Assembly (NCBI GenBank): GCA_030694975.1
Contig: JAUYTU010000019.1
Coordinates: 1-64,000 of the forward strand
Direction of reading: 5' to 3'
Origin: Erysipelotrichaceae bacterium
GTDB taxonomy: Bacteria; Bacillota_I; Bacilli_A; Erysipelotrichales; Erysipelotrichaceae
DNA length: 64,000 nucleotides
Position numbers and translations under genes: made by a program. The notes beneath the pieces were generated by a model. The model was not told where the DNA came from. It made no database searches and worked only from the letters and a program-made list of their open reading frames with translations. Positions 19,122-28,176 of the stretch are shown piece by piece; positions within the stretch are counted from its first letter, which is position 1, and every line of letters begins with the position of its first letter.

Positions 19122-19949
19122 GTGAAACATTTAGAAATTAAGAATCTACGCTTTACCTACGATCAACAAACCGACGTTGTAAAAAACGTCAGTTTTCATG
19201 TGGAAAAGGGTAGCTATACGAGCATAATAGGACATAACGGTAGTGGTAAATCGACCATTGCTAAGTTGATCATCGGATTACTTGAGAAAAGTGATGGTGA
19301 AATCATAATTGATGGGATAGCACTCGGTGAAGACACAGTTAATCAAATACGAGGCAAAGTAGGCATCGTATTTCAAAATCCTGACAATCAGTTCATCGGA
19401 TCAACGGTCCGAGATGACATTGCCTTTGGATTGGAAAATCACCAAGTACCTCAAAAAGATATGGATGATATCATTACGCACTTTGCCCGCGAAGTCGGTA
19501 TGTCGGACTATTTGGAAAATGAGCCAACACGCCTAAGCGGCGGCCAGAAACAACGGGTTGCGATTGCCGGTGTTCTTGCTATGAAACCTGACATTCTTAT
19601 TTTGGATGAGGCTACCAGTATGTTAGATCCTAAGGGAAAAGAAGAAGTCAATGCCCTTGTCGATGAAATCCATCGTGAGCACAATATGACCATTATATCC
19701 ATCACTCATGACATTGAAGAAGTTGTTAAGAGTGACTATGTATTTGTCATGAATGAAGGAGAGTTTGTTATGCAAGGTAAACCTCAAGACGTATTGCTGC
19801 ATGCCAATACATTGATAGACATTGATTTGGATGTTCCTTTTACAGTCAAAATGGCATTAGCACTGAAGAAACACGGAATCAACATCGAAGAACCGATGAA
19901 TATGAAAAGGATGGTGGAACAATTATGCCAATTGCGTTTAAGCAAGTAA
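19122..19949 (+). CDS. ecfA1: ECF transporter ATPase EcfA1
   Basis: A 275-residue ABC ATPase energising vitamin and metal uptake by interchangeable S components. Walker A GHNGSGKST, Q-loop FQNPDNQ, signature LSGGQKQR, Walker B LILDEAT. Begins with GTG, preceded by GAGGTG. Overlaps ecfA2 by 25 bases. No S component is encoded next to it, so this is the shared group-II energising module. Confidence 0.95.
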   Translation: MKHLEIKNLRFTYDQQTDVVKNVSFHVEKGSYTSIIGHNGSGKSTIAKLIIGLLEKSDGEIIIDGIALGEDTVNQIRGKVGIVFQNPDNQFIGSTVRDDIAFGLENHQVPQKDMDDIITHFAREVGMSDYLENEPTRLSGGQKQRVAIAGVLAMKPDILILDEATSMLDPKGKEEVNALVDEIHREHNMTIISITHDIEEVVKSDYVFVMNEGEFVMQGKPQDVLLHANTLIDIDLDVPFTVKMALALKKHGINIEEPMNMKRMVEQLCQLRLSK

Positions 19950-20785
19950 GCTACGAGTACTCACCAGGCACACCCTTTGCATATGGTGCATTGAATGGCG
20001 TAGATGTGGAAATAACCGAAGGAAAAGTAACCGCGATTATTGGTGCCACCGGTAGCGGTAAATCAACCTTGATTCAACATTTAAATGCTTTGCTTTTGCC
20101 TTCAAAAGGTGAAGTTGAAGTACTCGATCGTACGATTGTGGCGGGTGTAAAACCGAAACAATTAAAAAGTCTGCGTCAAAATGTCGGGCTGGTTTTCCAA
20201 TTTCCAGAGTATCAATTGTTTGAAGAAACCATCCTCAAAGATATCATCTTTGGACCCATTAACTTTGGCGTAGAACCGCAAGAAGCTGAATTACGTTCCT
20301 TGCATGCTCTTAATGTTGTTGGGTTGGACGAAACCTATGCTGAAAAGTCGCCTTTGGATTTATCCGGTGGACAGAAACGGCGAGTTGCAATCGCCGGTAT
20401 TTTGGCAATTGATCCCTATGTTTTGGTTCTAGACGAACCGACAGCCGGGCTTGATCCTCAAGGCTCAAAGTCAATGATGAATCTGTTTATGACCATGAAT
20501 CGTAAATACGGTAAAACTGTGTTGATTGTCACCCATGACATGGAGCATGTACTGAACTACTGTGATGAAGTCGTCGTGGTCGATCAAGGCAAAGTTATTT
20601 TGAAATCCGATGTTAAAAGTTTCTTTAGAGATGAAAAATTACTCGATGAATTAAACATATGTCAACCGAAAGTCGTCGATATGAGACGTCAGTTACAAAA
20701 AGCCGGTATGGACCTATCCGATGATATTTTTGATATCGAATCTTTAGCACAGGCAATAGCAAAGGAGGTAAACGGTCATGAATAA
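19925..20785 (+). CDS. ecfA2: ECF transporter ATPase EcfA2
   Basis: A 286-residue partner ATPase. Walker A GATGSGKST, FQFPEYQLF Q-loop typical of the EcfA2 side, signature LSGGQKRR, Walker B VLVLDEP. Overlaps both neighbours, so ecfA1, ecfA2 and ecfT are translationally coupled. Confidence 0.95.
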   Translation: MPIAFKQVSYEYSPGTPFAYGALNGVDVEITEGKVTAIIGATGSGKSTLIQHLNALLLPSKGEVEVLDRTIVAGVKPKQLKSLRQNVGLVFQFPEYQLFEETILKDIIFGPINFGVEPQEAELRSLHALNVVGLDETYAEKSPLDLSGGQKRRVAIAGILAIDPYVLVLDEPTAGLDPQGSKSMMNLFMTMNRKYGKTVLIVTHDMEHVLNYCDEVVVVDQGKVILKSDVKSFFRDEKLLDELNICQPKVVDMRRQLQKAGMDLSDDIFDIESLAQAIAKEVNGHE

Positions 20786-21578
20786 CATCGCATTGGGACG
20801 TTACTTACCGCTTAACTCCATGATGCACCGAATGGATCCTCGAGCTAAGATATTGGCGATGTTGGGCATGCTAACAGCTATATTTATTCCGACGGGATTT
20901 CTGGGTTATGGAATTTTGGCTGTCATCATCATTAGTGTCGTGTTTATGTCTAAACTTAAATTAAACTTTCTAATCAGAGCCATGAAGCCGATGATGTTTA
21001 TGTTGGTATTTTTGATGATCATCAATATCTTCGTACTTAAAACTGGATATGTCGTGGTTGATATATATGGCTTTAAAATTTACAGCGATGCAATCTTCCA
21101 AACGCTCTATATTTCGATTCGTTTGATGTTGATGATCATGATTACCACCATTTTAACAGCAACAACCAAACCTTTGGACTTGACCCTAGGCATCGAAGAT
21201 TTATTAGCACCTTTCAAACGTTTTAAAGTACCCGCTCATGAAATCGCGATGATGATTTCAATTGCTTTACGTTTTATTCCGACGTTGATCGAGGAGACGG
21301 ATCGCATTATGAAAGCCCAAGCCAGCCGTGGCGTTGATTTGGCTGAAGGTAAGTTTAAGGAGAAAATACTTGCAATCCTTTCACTGATCGTCCCTTTGTT
21401 TGTTTCTAGTTTTCAACGTGCCGAAGACCTGGCGGATGCGATGGAAGCGCGCGGTTACGTTCCTCAAGCGACTCGGACACGATACAAACAACTGAAGCGG
21501 ACTTGGAAAGACAATGTGATGCTACTAATCGTTTTGGCAATTATTTTGACGATGGTCGCACTTGCTATCGGCGTATGA
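20778..21578 (+). CDS. ecfT: ECF transporter transmembrane protein EcfT
   Basis: A 266-residue membrane coupling subunit. It has the two Ala-Arg-Gly-type coupling motifs (QASRGVD and MEARGYV) that dock in the two ATPases. About five membrane segments. An AAAGGAGG site lies within the end of ecfA2. Its stop overlaps truA by ATGA. Confidence 0.95.
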   Translation: MNNIALGRYLPLNSMMHRMDPRAKILAMLGMLTAIFIPTGFLGYGILAVIIISVVFMSKLKLNFLIRAMKPMMFMLVFLMIINIFVLKTGYVVVDIYGFKIYSDAIFQTLYISIRLMLMIMITTILTATTKPLDLTLGIEDLLAPFKRFKVPAHEIAMMISIALRFIPTLIEETDRIMKAQASRGVDLAEGKFKEKILAILSLIVPLFVSSFQRAEDLADAMEARGYVPQATRTRYKQLKRTWKDNVMLLIVLAIILTMVALAIGV

Positions 21579-22312
21579 GACTGAAAGTAACGGTTGCATA
21601 CAATGGTGCTAATTTTGTTGGATGGCAACGTCAAAGTAAAGGCAGAACTGTTCAAAAAACCATTGAAAATGTGATTTCTGTTATTTTGAGCCAACCCACG
21701 GAAATTACAGCGTCCGGAAGAACCGATTCCGGTGTTTCGGCATTGGGACAAGTTTTTCATTTCGACAGTGAAATCAGCATTACGGATGCGCAATGGCAGA
21801 AAGCTCTGAATGCGCAATTACCGGATGATATATATATTAAGGATGTAAGTACGGTGTCAACTGACTTCCATGCTCGATTTCATGTTACATCTAAACGATA
21901 TGATTACACGATCCAAACGGGTAACTACGATGTTTTTAGTTATCCTTTTGTTTATCAGTTGAATCGCCCATTAAACGTAGAAAAAATGCGGGAATGCGCA
22001 AATCTGTTTATTGGTGAGCATGATTTCACATCATTCAACGCTACCCCACTTGAAATAATTCCGTATCAAATTCGAACGATTAAACGTTTGGAAATAGTTG
22101 ATGAAGGTGACAAAGTCCGACTGATCTTTGAAGGCAAAGGTTTTTTGCGTTACATGGTACGCATGATCACACAGATATTGATTGAAGTTGGGCTAGGTCG
22201 ATTGAGTCAACAAGATGTCATACACATGTTCCAATTAAATAACAAAGATGCATGCAAATTGAATGCGCCGGCCCAAGGGCTGACTTTGGTGGAAGTACGC
22301 TATGATCGCTAA
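21575..22312 (+). CDS. truA: tRNA pseudouridine(38-40) synthase TruA
   Basis: A 245-residue enzyme modifying the anticodon arm. The catalytic Asp lies in ASGRTDSGVSALGQ. Starts at 21575 in the ATGA overlap with ecfT; an earlier in-frame start at 21503 lies inside ecfT. The ecfA1-ecfA2-ecfT-truA order is common in Firmicutes. Confidence 0.95.
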   Translation: MRLKVTVAYNGANFVGWQRQSKGRTVQKTIENVISVILSQPTEITASGRTDSGVSALGQVFHFDSEISITDAQWQKALNAQLPDDIYIKDVSTVSTDFHARFHVTSKRYDYTIQTGNYDVFSYPFVYQLNRPLNVEKMRECANLFIGEHDFTSFNATPLEIIPYQIRTIKRLEIVDEGDKVRLIFEGKGFLRYMVRMITQILIEVGLGRLSQQDVIHMFQLNNKDACKLNAPAQGLTLVEVRYDR

Positions 22313-23066
22313 CTACCACACACACACAATGCGCTGTAAACACGCAGTTGGCAGTGATGAAGAATATGTACTTGAAGCCATTAAACATGGCTACAAAGTA
22401 CTGGCCTTTACCGATCATGCGCCATGGCCGTTGCATCCGTTTGAATCAACTTCGATACGGATGGATATTGCGGAAATAGCAGAGTATGTTGATTCAGTTC
22501 AGTTACTAAAGAAGAAATATAAGGATAAGATTGAAATACAACTAGGTTTGGAAGCTGAGTATTTTGAAGATCGTATCGAATGGCTTGCACGTATGAAAGA
22601 ACTTTTTGAAATGGATTTGCTTATATTTGGCAATCACTTTCACCGAACGATTTCCTATGGAACGTATTATGCCTTTTACAACAATCCGGATCAAGTACTG
22701 AACCATTATAAAAATGACTCACTCGCAGGTTTGAAAACCGGTTTGTTCAAGATATTCGCCCATCCGGATATATTTGCTCGTTCATTACGGGTTTGGGATA
22801 AAAAAGCAGAAGATATGTCCCGGGAAATAATTACTTGTGCAAAAGATCAAGGTGTCTTTCTAGAGTTTAACTTGGGTGGTATGCGTTCACATACCGGATA
22901 TCCCGCGTTACCTTTTTGGAAAATCGTAGCACAAGAAAATGCGCCGACCATTATCGGTATCGACGCACATTCACCTTCGGATTTATCCGATATAAAATCT
23001 ATTGAGGAAGCCAAGCGTATTTTAAAGGAATTAAATATTCAGGTAACAGACAGAATAAAAGATTAG
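22302..23066 (+). CDS. PHP-domain phosphatase, histidinol-phosphatase-like
   Basis: A 254-residue metal-dependent phosphoesterase. Metal ligands are visible in NYHTHT (N-terminal HxH), the DHAP motif, GLEAEYF, GNHFHR and IDAHSP. Resembles HisK-type histidinol phosphatases, but no histidine genes are nearby, so another phosphate ester is possible. The ATG lies 11 bases inside truA. Confidence 0.8.
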   Translation: MIANYHTHTMRCKHAVGSDEEYVLEAIKHGYKVLAFTDHAPWPLHPFESTSIRMDIAEIAEYVDSVQLLKKKYKDKIEIQLGLEAEYFEDRIEWLARMKELFEMDLLIFGNHFHRTISYGTYYAFYNNPDQVLNHYKNDSLAGLKTGLFKIFAHPDIFARSLRVWDKKAEDMSREIITCAKDQGVFLEFNLGGMRSHTGYPALPFWKIVAQENAPTIIGIDAHSPSDLSDIKSIEEAKRILKELNIQVTDRIKD

Positions 23067-23070
23067 TTAA

Positions 23071-23640
23071 TTATTCTGCTTCATGCCAATCGATAATCAT
23101 TTGAATAGGATCTTTAGGATCAATAGCGATGATGTGATGCGGATTTGGCCGCAGCTGAAGCGCATTAATCCACGCCGGATTTTCGTGTATCAGAAGCAGT
23201 GGCATTTTCCATGTATTCAACCAGGTAGGTTTATCGGTATCACACACCGAGGGATTGAGCAGTGTGATCTTTTTTATATTCTTATTATCAAAGACATCCA
23301 TTAACAACCATCCAGCAGGTTGATCACAAGCGATCATTGAAATTTCATGATGATTACAGTCGGGTTGGATCATCATATCGGTAAGAATCGTTTTGATTTC
23401 CTTAGGCAAATCACTTTTTACCATGGCAATATCGTCTTGAAGTTGGATGTCGTAAAGACAAACCAAATAGCCTAAACTACAAAAAGTTTCGGTTAGTTGA
23501 ATAATCAAATCTGCCTCAGTTTCTTGAGAATCTATCAAAACAAGCACTCCGGATAGGGGTACGTTCACTAAGTCCGGATAACAATAAGTTACCGGAATTC
23601 GATGTTGATAGTGTGGGATAAGAATGTGTTCTTTGTGCAT
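23071..23640 (-). CDS. Alpha/beta-hydrolase-like protein lacking a clear nucleophile elbow
   Basis: A 189-residue protein. The predicted alternation of strands and helices (GVLVLIDSQETEADLI, GYLVCLYD, ISMIACDQPAGWLLMD, ITLLNPS, PLLLIHENPAW) follows an alpha/beta-hydrolase plan. At the elbow the sequence reads ACDQPAG instead of G-x-S-x-G, so the usual Ser is missing. Start at 23640 follows AAGGTGAT. Converges on the PHP gene. Function unknown. Confidence 0.55.
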   Translation of the reverse strand: MHKEHILIPHYQHRIPVTYCYPDLVNVPLSGVLVLIDSQETEADLIIQLTETFCSLGYLVCLYDIQLQDDIAMVKSDLPKEIKTILTDMMIQPDCNHHEISMIACDQPAGWLLMDVFDNKNIKKITLLNPSVCDTDKPTWLNTWKMPLLLIHENPAWINALQLRPNPHHIIAIDPKDPIQMIIDWHEAE

Positions 23641-23670
23641 GGTATCACCTTCGATTTCATTGTAACACAT

Positions 23671-23693
23671 TTAACAGTTTTGTGAACTGTTAA
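23671..23693. promoter_or_regulatory. Perfect 9-bp inverted repeat between divergent genes
   Basis: TTAACAGTT and AACTGTTAA flank a TTGTG spacer. No T-run follows on either strand, so it resembles a dimeric-regulator operator more than a terminator. It lies 10 bases upstream of the rplM -35 box and 31 bases upstream of the minus-strand gene. Confidence 0.45.
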
Positions 23694-23703
23694 GAGATTT
23701 TAC

Positions 23704-23732
23704 TTGACACTTGACCATGTTCATAATAGAAT
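23704..23732 (+). promoter_or_regulatory. Sigma-A promoter of rplM-rpsI
   Basis: A consensus TTGACA (23704-23709), a 17-base spacer and TAGAAT (23727-23732). Confidence 0.85.
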
Positions 23733-23735
23733 TGT

Positions 23736-23785
23736 ATGTGGCACTTTATGCCAAACGTAGCCCCGGAAAACTACATTTGGTTAGG
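23736..23785 (+). promoter_or_regulatory. L13-type ribosomal protein leader
   Basis: A TGGCA/TGCCA hairpin with a CTTTA loop is followed by AACGTAGCCCCGGAAAACTAC, closely resembling the Rfam L13 leader of Firmicutes rplM operons. That family is thought to bind L13 and repress translation or transcription. Identification is by eye. Confidence 0.7.
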
Positions 23786-23796
23786 AGGAATTATTC

Positions 23797-24234
23797 ATGC
23801 GCCAAACTACTATGGCCAAACCAAGCGAAGTTGTTCGTCAATGGTTTATCGTTGATGGAACAGGTCTCACACTAGGTCGTCTGGCTACCGAAGTAGCTAC
23901 AATCTTACGCGGCAAACACAAACCCACATACACACCTAATGTGGACACGGGTGATTATGTGATCATTGTGAATGCAGATAAGATCGTGGTTACAGGTAAC
24001 AAAGACGAAACCAAAAAATATTACAATCACTCTCAATACCCTGGTGGTTTAAGAGTGCGTACGACTCGTACGATGCGTGCTCAATACACCATCGAATGGG
24101 TTGAAAGAGCAGTTCACGGTATGATCCCGCACACCAAATTAGGTGACAAGCAACGTATGCATTTATTTGTATACAAAGGAAGCGAACATCCTCATGCTGC
24201 GCAACAACCGGTTGAATTGAAGATTAAAGGTTAG
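23797..24234 (+). CDS. rplM: 50S ribosomal protein L13
   Basis: A 145-residue early assembly protein of the large subunit. [20 protein letters not shown] and the [13 protein letters not shown] end are diagnostic. GGAGG lies at the expected spacing. Forms an operon with rpsI. Confidence 0.97.
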   Translation: MRQTTMAKPSEVVRQWFIVDGTGLTLGRLATEVATILRGKHKPTYTPNVDTGDYVIIVNADKIVVTGNKDETKKYYNHSQYPGGLRVRTTRTMRAQYTIEWVERAVHGMIPHTKLGDKQRMHLFVYKGSEHPHAAQQPVELKIKG

Positions 24235-24248
24235 AAGGGAGAAGAACT

Positions 24249-24656
24249 ATGGCTGCAAAAAAGAAACAAGCTGTTGTCTATCTAGGGACAGGGCGTCGTA
24301 AGTCTTCTGTCGCTCGCGTCTACATGACGCCGGGAACCGGTATCGTTACCGTTAACGACAAGACATTGGATGAATACCTTCCGTTAGAAACACTCCGTAT
24401 GGTGGTTCGCTCACCAATGGAACTCACGGGTACTTTAGGTACTTGGGATGTTAAAGTGAATGTCTACGGTGGTGGATATACCGGTCAATCCGGCGCAATC
24501 CGTCATGGTATTTCTCGCGCATTGCTGGAAGCTTCTGTTGACTATCGTCCGAAGCTCAAGGCTGCTGGCTTCTTGACACGTGATCCACGTGCTAAAGAAC
24601 GTAAAAAATACGGTCTTAAGGGAGCTCGTCGCGCACCTCAATTCTCGAAACGTTAA
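24249..24656 (+). CDS. rpsI: 30S ribosomal protein S9
   Basis: A 135-residue protein whose C-terminal tail reaches the P-site t[15 protein letters not shown] near the start and RRAPQFSKR at the end are diagnostic. Confidence 0.97.
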   Translation: MAAKKKQAVVYLGTGRRKSSVARVYMTPGTGIVTVNDKTLDEYLPLETLRMVVRSPMELTGTLGTWDVKVNVYGGGYTGQSGAIRHGISRALLEASVDYRPKLKAAGFLTRDPRAKERKKYGLKGARRAPQFSKR

Positions 24657-24678
24657 TCGAGAGAATCTGTTTACAAAT

Positions 24679-24702
24679 TGCCCCATTCTTGGGGCTTTTT
24701 TG
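24679..24702 (+). terminator. Terminator of rplM-rpsI
   Basis: Stem GCCCC/GGGGC with an ATTCTT loop, then six T. Bases 24703-24863 after it contain nothing I can assign. Confidence 0.85.
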
Positions 24703-24863
24703 TTTATGAAACTACCGCGCTATAACAGTGCTTTTATTAGTGGCTTCTGACGGAAGTGAAATTGGTGCAGCACATTGATTTTCCGAAGGAAATCTACGTA
24801 AAATCGAACGTTGTACAGTTAATAACAGCCCCTTTTTTGACGGTATAAATTGCTCGTAAATTG

Positions 24864-24892
24864 TTGACATCCATCCCAGTAAATGTTATATT
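24864..24892 (+). promoter_or_regulatory. Sigma-A promoter for the tRNA-Ile/tRNA-Ala pair
   Basis: TTGACA (24864-24869), a 17-base spacer and TATATT (24887-24892), 21 bases before the tRNA. Confidence 0.85.
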
Positions 24893-24913
24893 TATATGGC
24901 ATTCGGTGAGTAT

Positions 24914-24990
<77 letters not shown>

Positions 24991-25010
24991 TTTACCGAAT
25001 TAATATACAT

Positions 25011-25086
25011 GGGGTTTTAGCTCAGTTGGGAGAGCACCTGCCTTGCACGCAGGGGGTCATCGGTTCGAGCCCGATAAGCTCCACCA
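25011..25086 (+). tRNA. tRNA-Ala (TGC)
   Basis: A 76-base cloverleaf with anticodon TGC in CTTGCAC, GGTTCGAGCCC T-arm and encoded CCA. The Ile-Ala pair normally sits in the 16S-23S spacer; here there is no rRNA around it. Confidence 0.95.
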
Positions 25087-25098
25087 TTTACACGAAAC

Positions 25099-25125
25099 AT
25101 GCGATGGGCTTCCATCGCATTTTTT
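25099..25125 (+). terminator. Terminator after tRNA-Ile/tRNA-Ala
   Basis: Stem ATGCGATGG/CCATCGCAT with a GCTT loop and five T. The MATE gene begins 18 bases later and may depend on read-through or an unseen promoter. Confidence 0.8.
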
Positions 25126-25143
25126 AAATAAAGAGGTCATTTT

Positions 25144-26520
25144 ATGAGATACAGCAAGTTTATCGGTCCGAAACAGTTTTACAAAGATGTACTGAAAATC
25201 GCAGTACCTTTAATGCTTCAACAATTGATTACCAGTTCCGTAAACTTAGTTGACAATCTGATGGTAGGACAGTTAGGGGATGCCTCATTGGGAGGCGTTG
25301 CCGCTACCAATCGCTTTTACATGATCGCATTTTTCGCAACGTTTGGTATCTTGGCAGCAGCCGGAATCTTTATTGCTCAATATCTTGGCGCAAAAGATGA
25401 AGAACACATGAAGCAATCCTTCCGATTTTCGATTCTAAGTGCTTATTTGGTAATCTTACCCTTCTTTGTGCTCGGATTTCTAAAACCGGAGTGGGGGATT
25501 CAATATTTTACTACAGATGCCGGAATTGTATCAGAAGGTATCAAGTATATGTCGGTAGCATCATTTTCACTATTGCCATTGGGTTTGATTTTAGCGATGA
25601 CCAGTGCCATGCGCTCAACCGGGGAAACAAAAATACCGCTTTTTGCCGGAATAATTTCCGTATTGACCAACGCAGTATTTAACTATATGTTTATTTTTGG
25701 ACACTTTGGATTTCCAGCGATGGGTGTCGCCGGCGCTGCATATGCAACAATCATTGCCCGGGTTGTCGAAGTAGTAATTCTATTGGTTGTGATGAAAATG
25801 AAGTCCTTTGCCTTTTCAACTAAAATTTCAGAACTGTTCCATATTTCAAAACTGATTGTCAGAAATGTCTCGGTCAAAGCTGCACCATTAGCCGTGAATG
25901 AGTTCTTCTGGGCAAGCGGTATGGCGACGCTATTCAAATTTTATGCTACTCGCGGACCGGAAGTTATTTCGGGAATGTCCATTGCCGGAACGACCGCCGA
26001 CTTATTCTTTACTTTATTTGGAGGAATGGCTGTAGCTTCGACAGTCATGATCTCTCGTCCCTTGGGTGCAAATGATCTTGAAACCGGTCGTGCTAATGGC
26101 TACAGAATGTTGGGATTCAGTGTGTTTTTGGCCTTATGCTTTGCGATTTTAATGTTTGGATCCTCTTTCATTGTCCCTTATTTCTATAATGTTTCAATTG
26201 AAGCCAGAAGTATCTCGCAGAATATTCTGAGAATCATGTCTGTGATGTTTTGGATTTACATGGGTACCGCACAATGTTACTTTATCTTAAGAGCTGGAGG
26301 CGATACCAAATCGACATTCCTAATGGACTCTGGATTTATGTGGTTTGTCAATATTCCGGTGGTATTTGCATTTGCATATTTTACAAAGTATCCCATTTAT
26401 GTTCTCTATATTGCCGGCCAAAGCACGGATTTTATAAAGCTATCGTTCTCATATTGGTTAGTCAAAAAAGAAAAATGGGTAAAGAATCTGACCCTTCAAA
26501 AAGAAACCACTCTTATGTAA
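25144..26520 (+). CDS. MATE-family multidrug/metabolite exporter
   Basis: A 458-residue protein with twelve predicted membrane segments in two pseudo-symmetric halves; LQQLITSSVNLVDNLMVGQLG at the start of half one is the MATE signature. It probably exports cationic compounds in exchange for Na+ or H+. Start follows AAGAGGTC. Flanked by tRNA genes on both sides. Confidence 0.88.
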   Translation: MRYSKFIGPKQFYKDVLKIAVPLMLQQLITSSVNLVDNLMVGQLGDASLGGVAATNRFYMIAFFATFGILAAAGIFIAQYLGAKDEEHMKQSFRFSILSAYLVILPFFVLGFLKPEWGIQYFTTDAGIVSEGIKYMSVASFSLLPLGLILAMTSAMRSTGETKIPLFAGIISVLTNAVFNYMFIFGHFGFPAMGVAGAAYATIIARVVEVVILLVVMKMKSFAFSTKISELFHISKLIVRNVSVKAAPLAVNEFFWASGMATLFKFYATRGPEVISGMSIAGTTADLFFTLFGGMAVASTVMISRPLGANDLETGRANGYRMLGFSVFLALCFAILMFGSSFIVPYFYNVSIEARSISQNILRIMSVMFWIYMGTAQCYFILRAGGDTKSTFLMDSGFMWFVNIPVVFAFAYFTKYPIYVLYIAGQSTDFIKLSFSYWLVKKEKWVKNLTLQKETTLM

Positions 26521-26546
26521 CGCCGTTATTTTTTATTTAAATAGTA

Positions 26547-26575
26547 TTGAAAAAGCGAAGTGTTTATGTTATATT
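26547..26575 (+). promoter_or_regulatory. Promoter for the tRNA-Asn/tRNA-Glu pair
   Basis: TTGAAA (26547-26552), a 17-base spacer and TATATT (26570-26575). Confidence 0.75.
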
Positions 26576-26587
26576 TTATAAGCACTT

Positions 26588-26663
26588 GCCTGAATAGCTC
26601 AGTAGGTAGAGCAACCGGCTGTTAACCGGTTGGTCACAGGTTCGAGTCCTGTTTCAGGCGCCA
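26588..26663 (+). tRNA. tRNA-Asn (GTT)
   Basis: A 76-base cloverleaf: acceptor GCCTGAA with TTCAGGC, anticodon GTT in CTGTTAA, encoded CCA. Confidence 0.95.
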
Positions 26664-26666
26664 GTT

Positions 26667-26742
26667 GGCCCGTTGGAGAAACGGTTAACTCACATGCCTT
26701 TCACGCATGCATTCACGGGTTCGAATCCCGTACGGGTCACCA
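26667..26742 (+). tRNA. tRNA-Glu (TTC)
   Basis: A 76-base cloverleaf: acceptor GGCCCGT with ACGGGTC, anticodon TTC in CTTTCAC, encoded CCA. Three bases after tRNA-Asn, clearly co-transcribed. Confidence 0.95.
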
Positions 26743-26754
26743 TGTAAAATATCA

Positions 26755-26780
26755 ATCACCTGCTCGGGTGATTTTTATTT
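26755..26780 (+). terminator. Terminator after tRNA-Asn/tRNA-Glu
   Basis: Stem ATCACC/GGTGAT with a TGCTCG loop and a T-rich tail. Confidence 0.7.
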
Positions 26781-26828
26781 AGCTTCATCCTCAACCGTCA
26801 TAATTTCCCTGAAACCAAGATATTTGGG

Positions 26829-26857
26829 TTGATTTTTATGTTATTTGAGGTTATAAT
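26829..26857 (+). promoter_or_regulatory. Promoter for tRNA-Lys
   Basis: TTGATT (26829-26834), a 17-base spacer and TATAAT (26852-26857). Confidence 0.8.
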
Positions 26858-26870
26858 CAGAGGGCACAAT

Positions 26871-26946
26871 GTCTCCTTAGCTCAGTTGGTAGAGCAACTG
26901 ACTCTTAATCAGTGGGTCGAGGGTTCGAATCCCCCAGGGGACACCA
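26871..26946 (+). tRNA. tRNA-Lys (CTT)
   Basis: A 76-base cloverleaf: acceptor GTCTCCT with AGGGGAC, anticodon CTT in ACTCTTAAT, GGTTCGAATCC T-arm, encoded CCA. Confidence 0.93.
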
Positions 26947-26956
26947 TTGTTGAATC

Positions 26957-26981
26957 AAGATTGCAATCGCAATCTTTTTTA
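26957..26981 (+). terminator. Terminator after tRNA-Lys
   Basis: Stem AAGATTGC/GCAATCTT with an AATC loop and a T-run. Confidence 0.8.
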
Positions 26982-27020
26982 TTTGTTTCTTTAGTGTATA
27001 ATCTAATCAGAGGTGGTTCA

Positions 27021-28028
27021 ATGAAAGTGCTGCTGACAGGAGCTTGCGGAGCCGTAGGACATCATGCCATTCCAATGATCATTGATCAAGGTCATGACTT
27101 GACTATTTTTGAATTGAAGACTAAAAAGAACGTTTCTGAGCTAAGCCGATACGAAAAAAAAGCAACGATCATCTATGGTAATGTGACTGATCGAACGACT
27201 GTTTTTGAAGTGTGTAAAAATCAGGATGCCGTCATTCATTTGGCAGGAGTGATTCCGCCATTGGCAGATCGCGATCCCCAACTAACACTTGAAGTCAATT
27301 TTAAAGGCACAAAAAATCTTGTTGATGCAATCAGTGAATCCGGCCATGGATTTTTAATGTTTGCATCCTCCATCAGCGTGTATGGCGATCGAGTCGACGA
27401 CTATCAAATCAGCTTGAGCGACATAATCAAATTCAGTCAAGATGACTATTATGCTCATGTTAAAAAGATGACAGAGGATATGATTGTTGCCAGCGGGATT
27501 GAATATACAATCTTTCGATTGACCGCAATCATGGACAAACCACGCATTGATCCTCTGATGTTTCACATGCCTTTGGACACAAAAATCGAAATTGCCAGTG
27601 GTAGAGATACAGCAAAAGCCTTTGTCTTGAGTTTGGAAAAAAAAGAACAAATACAAGGCCGAATTTTCAATTTAGGCGGTGGAGAGTCGTGCCGATGTTC
27701 CTATCGTGATTTACTTAAAGGCTGTTTTGATATTTACGGATTAAATTACAAACATTTGGATGAAAAGGGATTTGCGAATCACAACTTCCACTGTGGATAT
27801 TATAAAGATGGCGATGAATTAAATGATATCCTCGGTTTCAGGTCTGATTCATTAGAAAGTTATTACCAGTACTTAAGTGAACATGTCTCTAGCACTCAAA
27901 AGACATTAACGAAGATATTTTCATATTTCATATTGTCCAGACTAAATGCGCAATCAGAACCACGGTTAGCCCTACGAAGTCAGAATGAAGAACGGATTAG
28001 AAAATACTTTCGTAAACCAAACCAATAG
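27021..28028 (+). CDS. NAD-dependent epimerase/dehydratase (extended SDR)
   Basis: A 335-residue Rossmann-fold protein. Nucleotide-binding GACGAVGHH at residues about 7-15, HLAG motif at about residue 77, catalytic-type Ser-Ser-Ile-Ser and Tyr-x-x-x-Lys (YYAHVKK). Substrate unknown (sugar nucleotide or similar). The start at 27021 follows AGAGGTGG; any longer reading would run through the tRNA-Lys gene. A TATAAT at 26998-27003 may serve as its -10. Confidence 0.8.
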   Translation: MKVLLTGACGAVGHHAIPMIIDQGHDLTIFELKTKKNVSELSRYEKKATIIYGNVTDRTTVFEVCKNQDAVIHLAGVIPPLADRDPQLTLEVNFKGTKNLVDAISESGHGFLMFASSISVYGDRVDDYQISLSDIIKFSQDDYYAHVKKMTEDMIVASGIEYTIFRLTAIMDKPRIDPLMFHMPLDTKIEIASGRDTAKAFVLSLEKKEQIQGRIFNLGGGESCRCSYRDLLKGCFDIYGLNYKHLDEKGFANHNFHCGYYKDGDELNDILGFRSDSLESYYQYLSEHVSSTQKTLTKIFSYFILSRLNAQSEPRLALRSQNEERIRKYFRKPNQ

Positions 28029-28034
28029 TGTAAC

Positions 28035-28057
28035 AACCTCACTCACGAGGTTTTTTT
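28035..28057 (+). terminator. Terminator after the epimerase
   Basis: Stem AACCTC/GAGGTT with an ACTCAC loop and seven T. Confidence 0.85.
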
Positions 28058-28118
28058 GTAAGTGAAAGTAATTGTGAAATCTATGTGAACATTTACAGAG
28101 TCAAATGTAAAATAATCA

Positions 28119-28147
28119 TTGTATTTTACAATTCTTTCATTTATAAT
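28119..28147 (+). promoter_or_regulatory. Promoter of the liv operon
   Basis: TTGTAT (28119-28124), a 17-base spacer and TATAAT (28142-28147), 29 bases before livK. Confidence 0.7.
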
Positions 28148-28176
28148 CAAACCATATTACCTAGAGGAGGGTATCT

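Noticed and set aside
22302-23066. Histidine biosynthesis locus
   Set aside because: Only a PHP phosphatase is present; no other his gene lies nearby, so a pathway assignment is not justified.
26829-27020. Longer N-terminus for the epimerase
   Set aside because: It would translate through the tRNA-Lys gene and its promoter; the ATG at 27021 has a good ribosome binding site and the Rossmann motif starts there.
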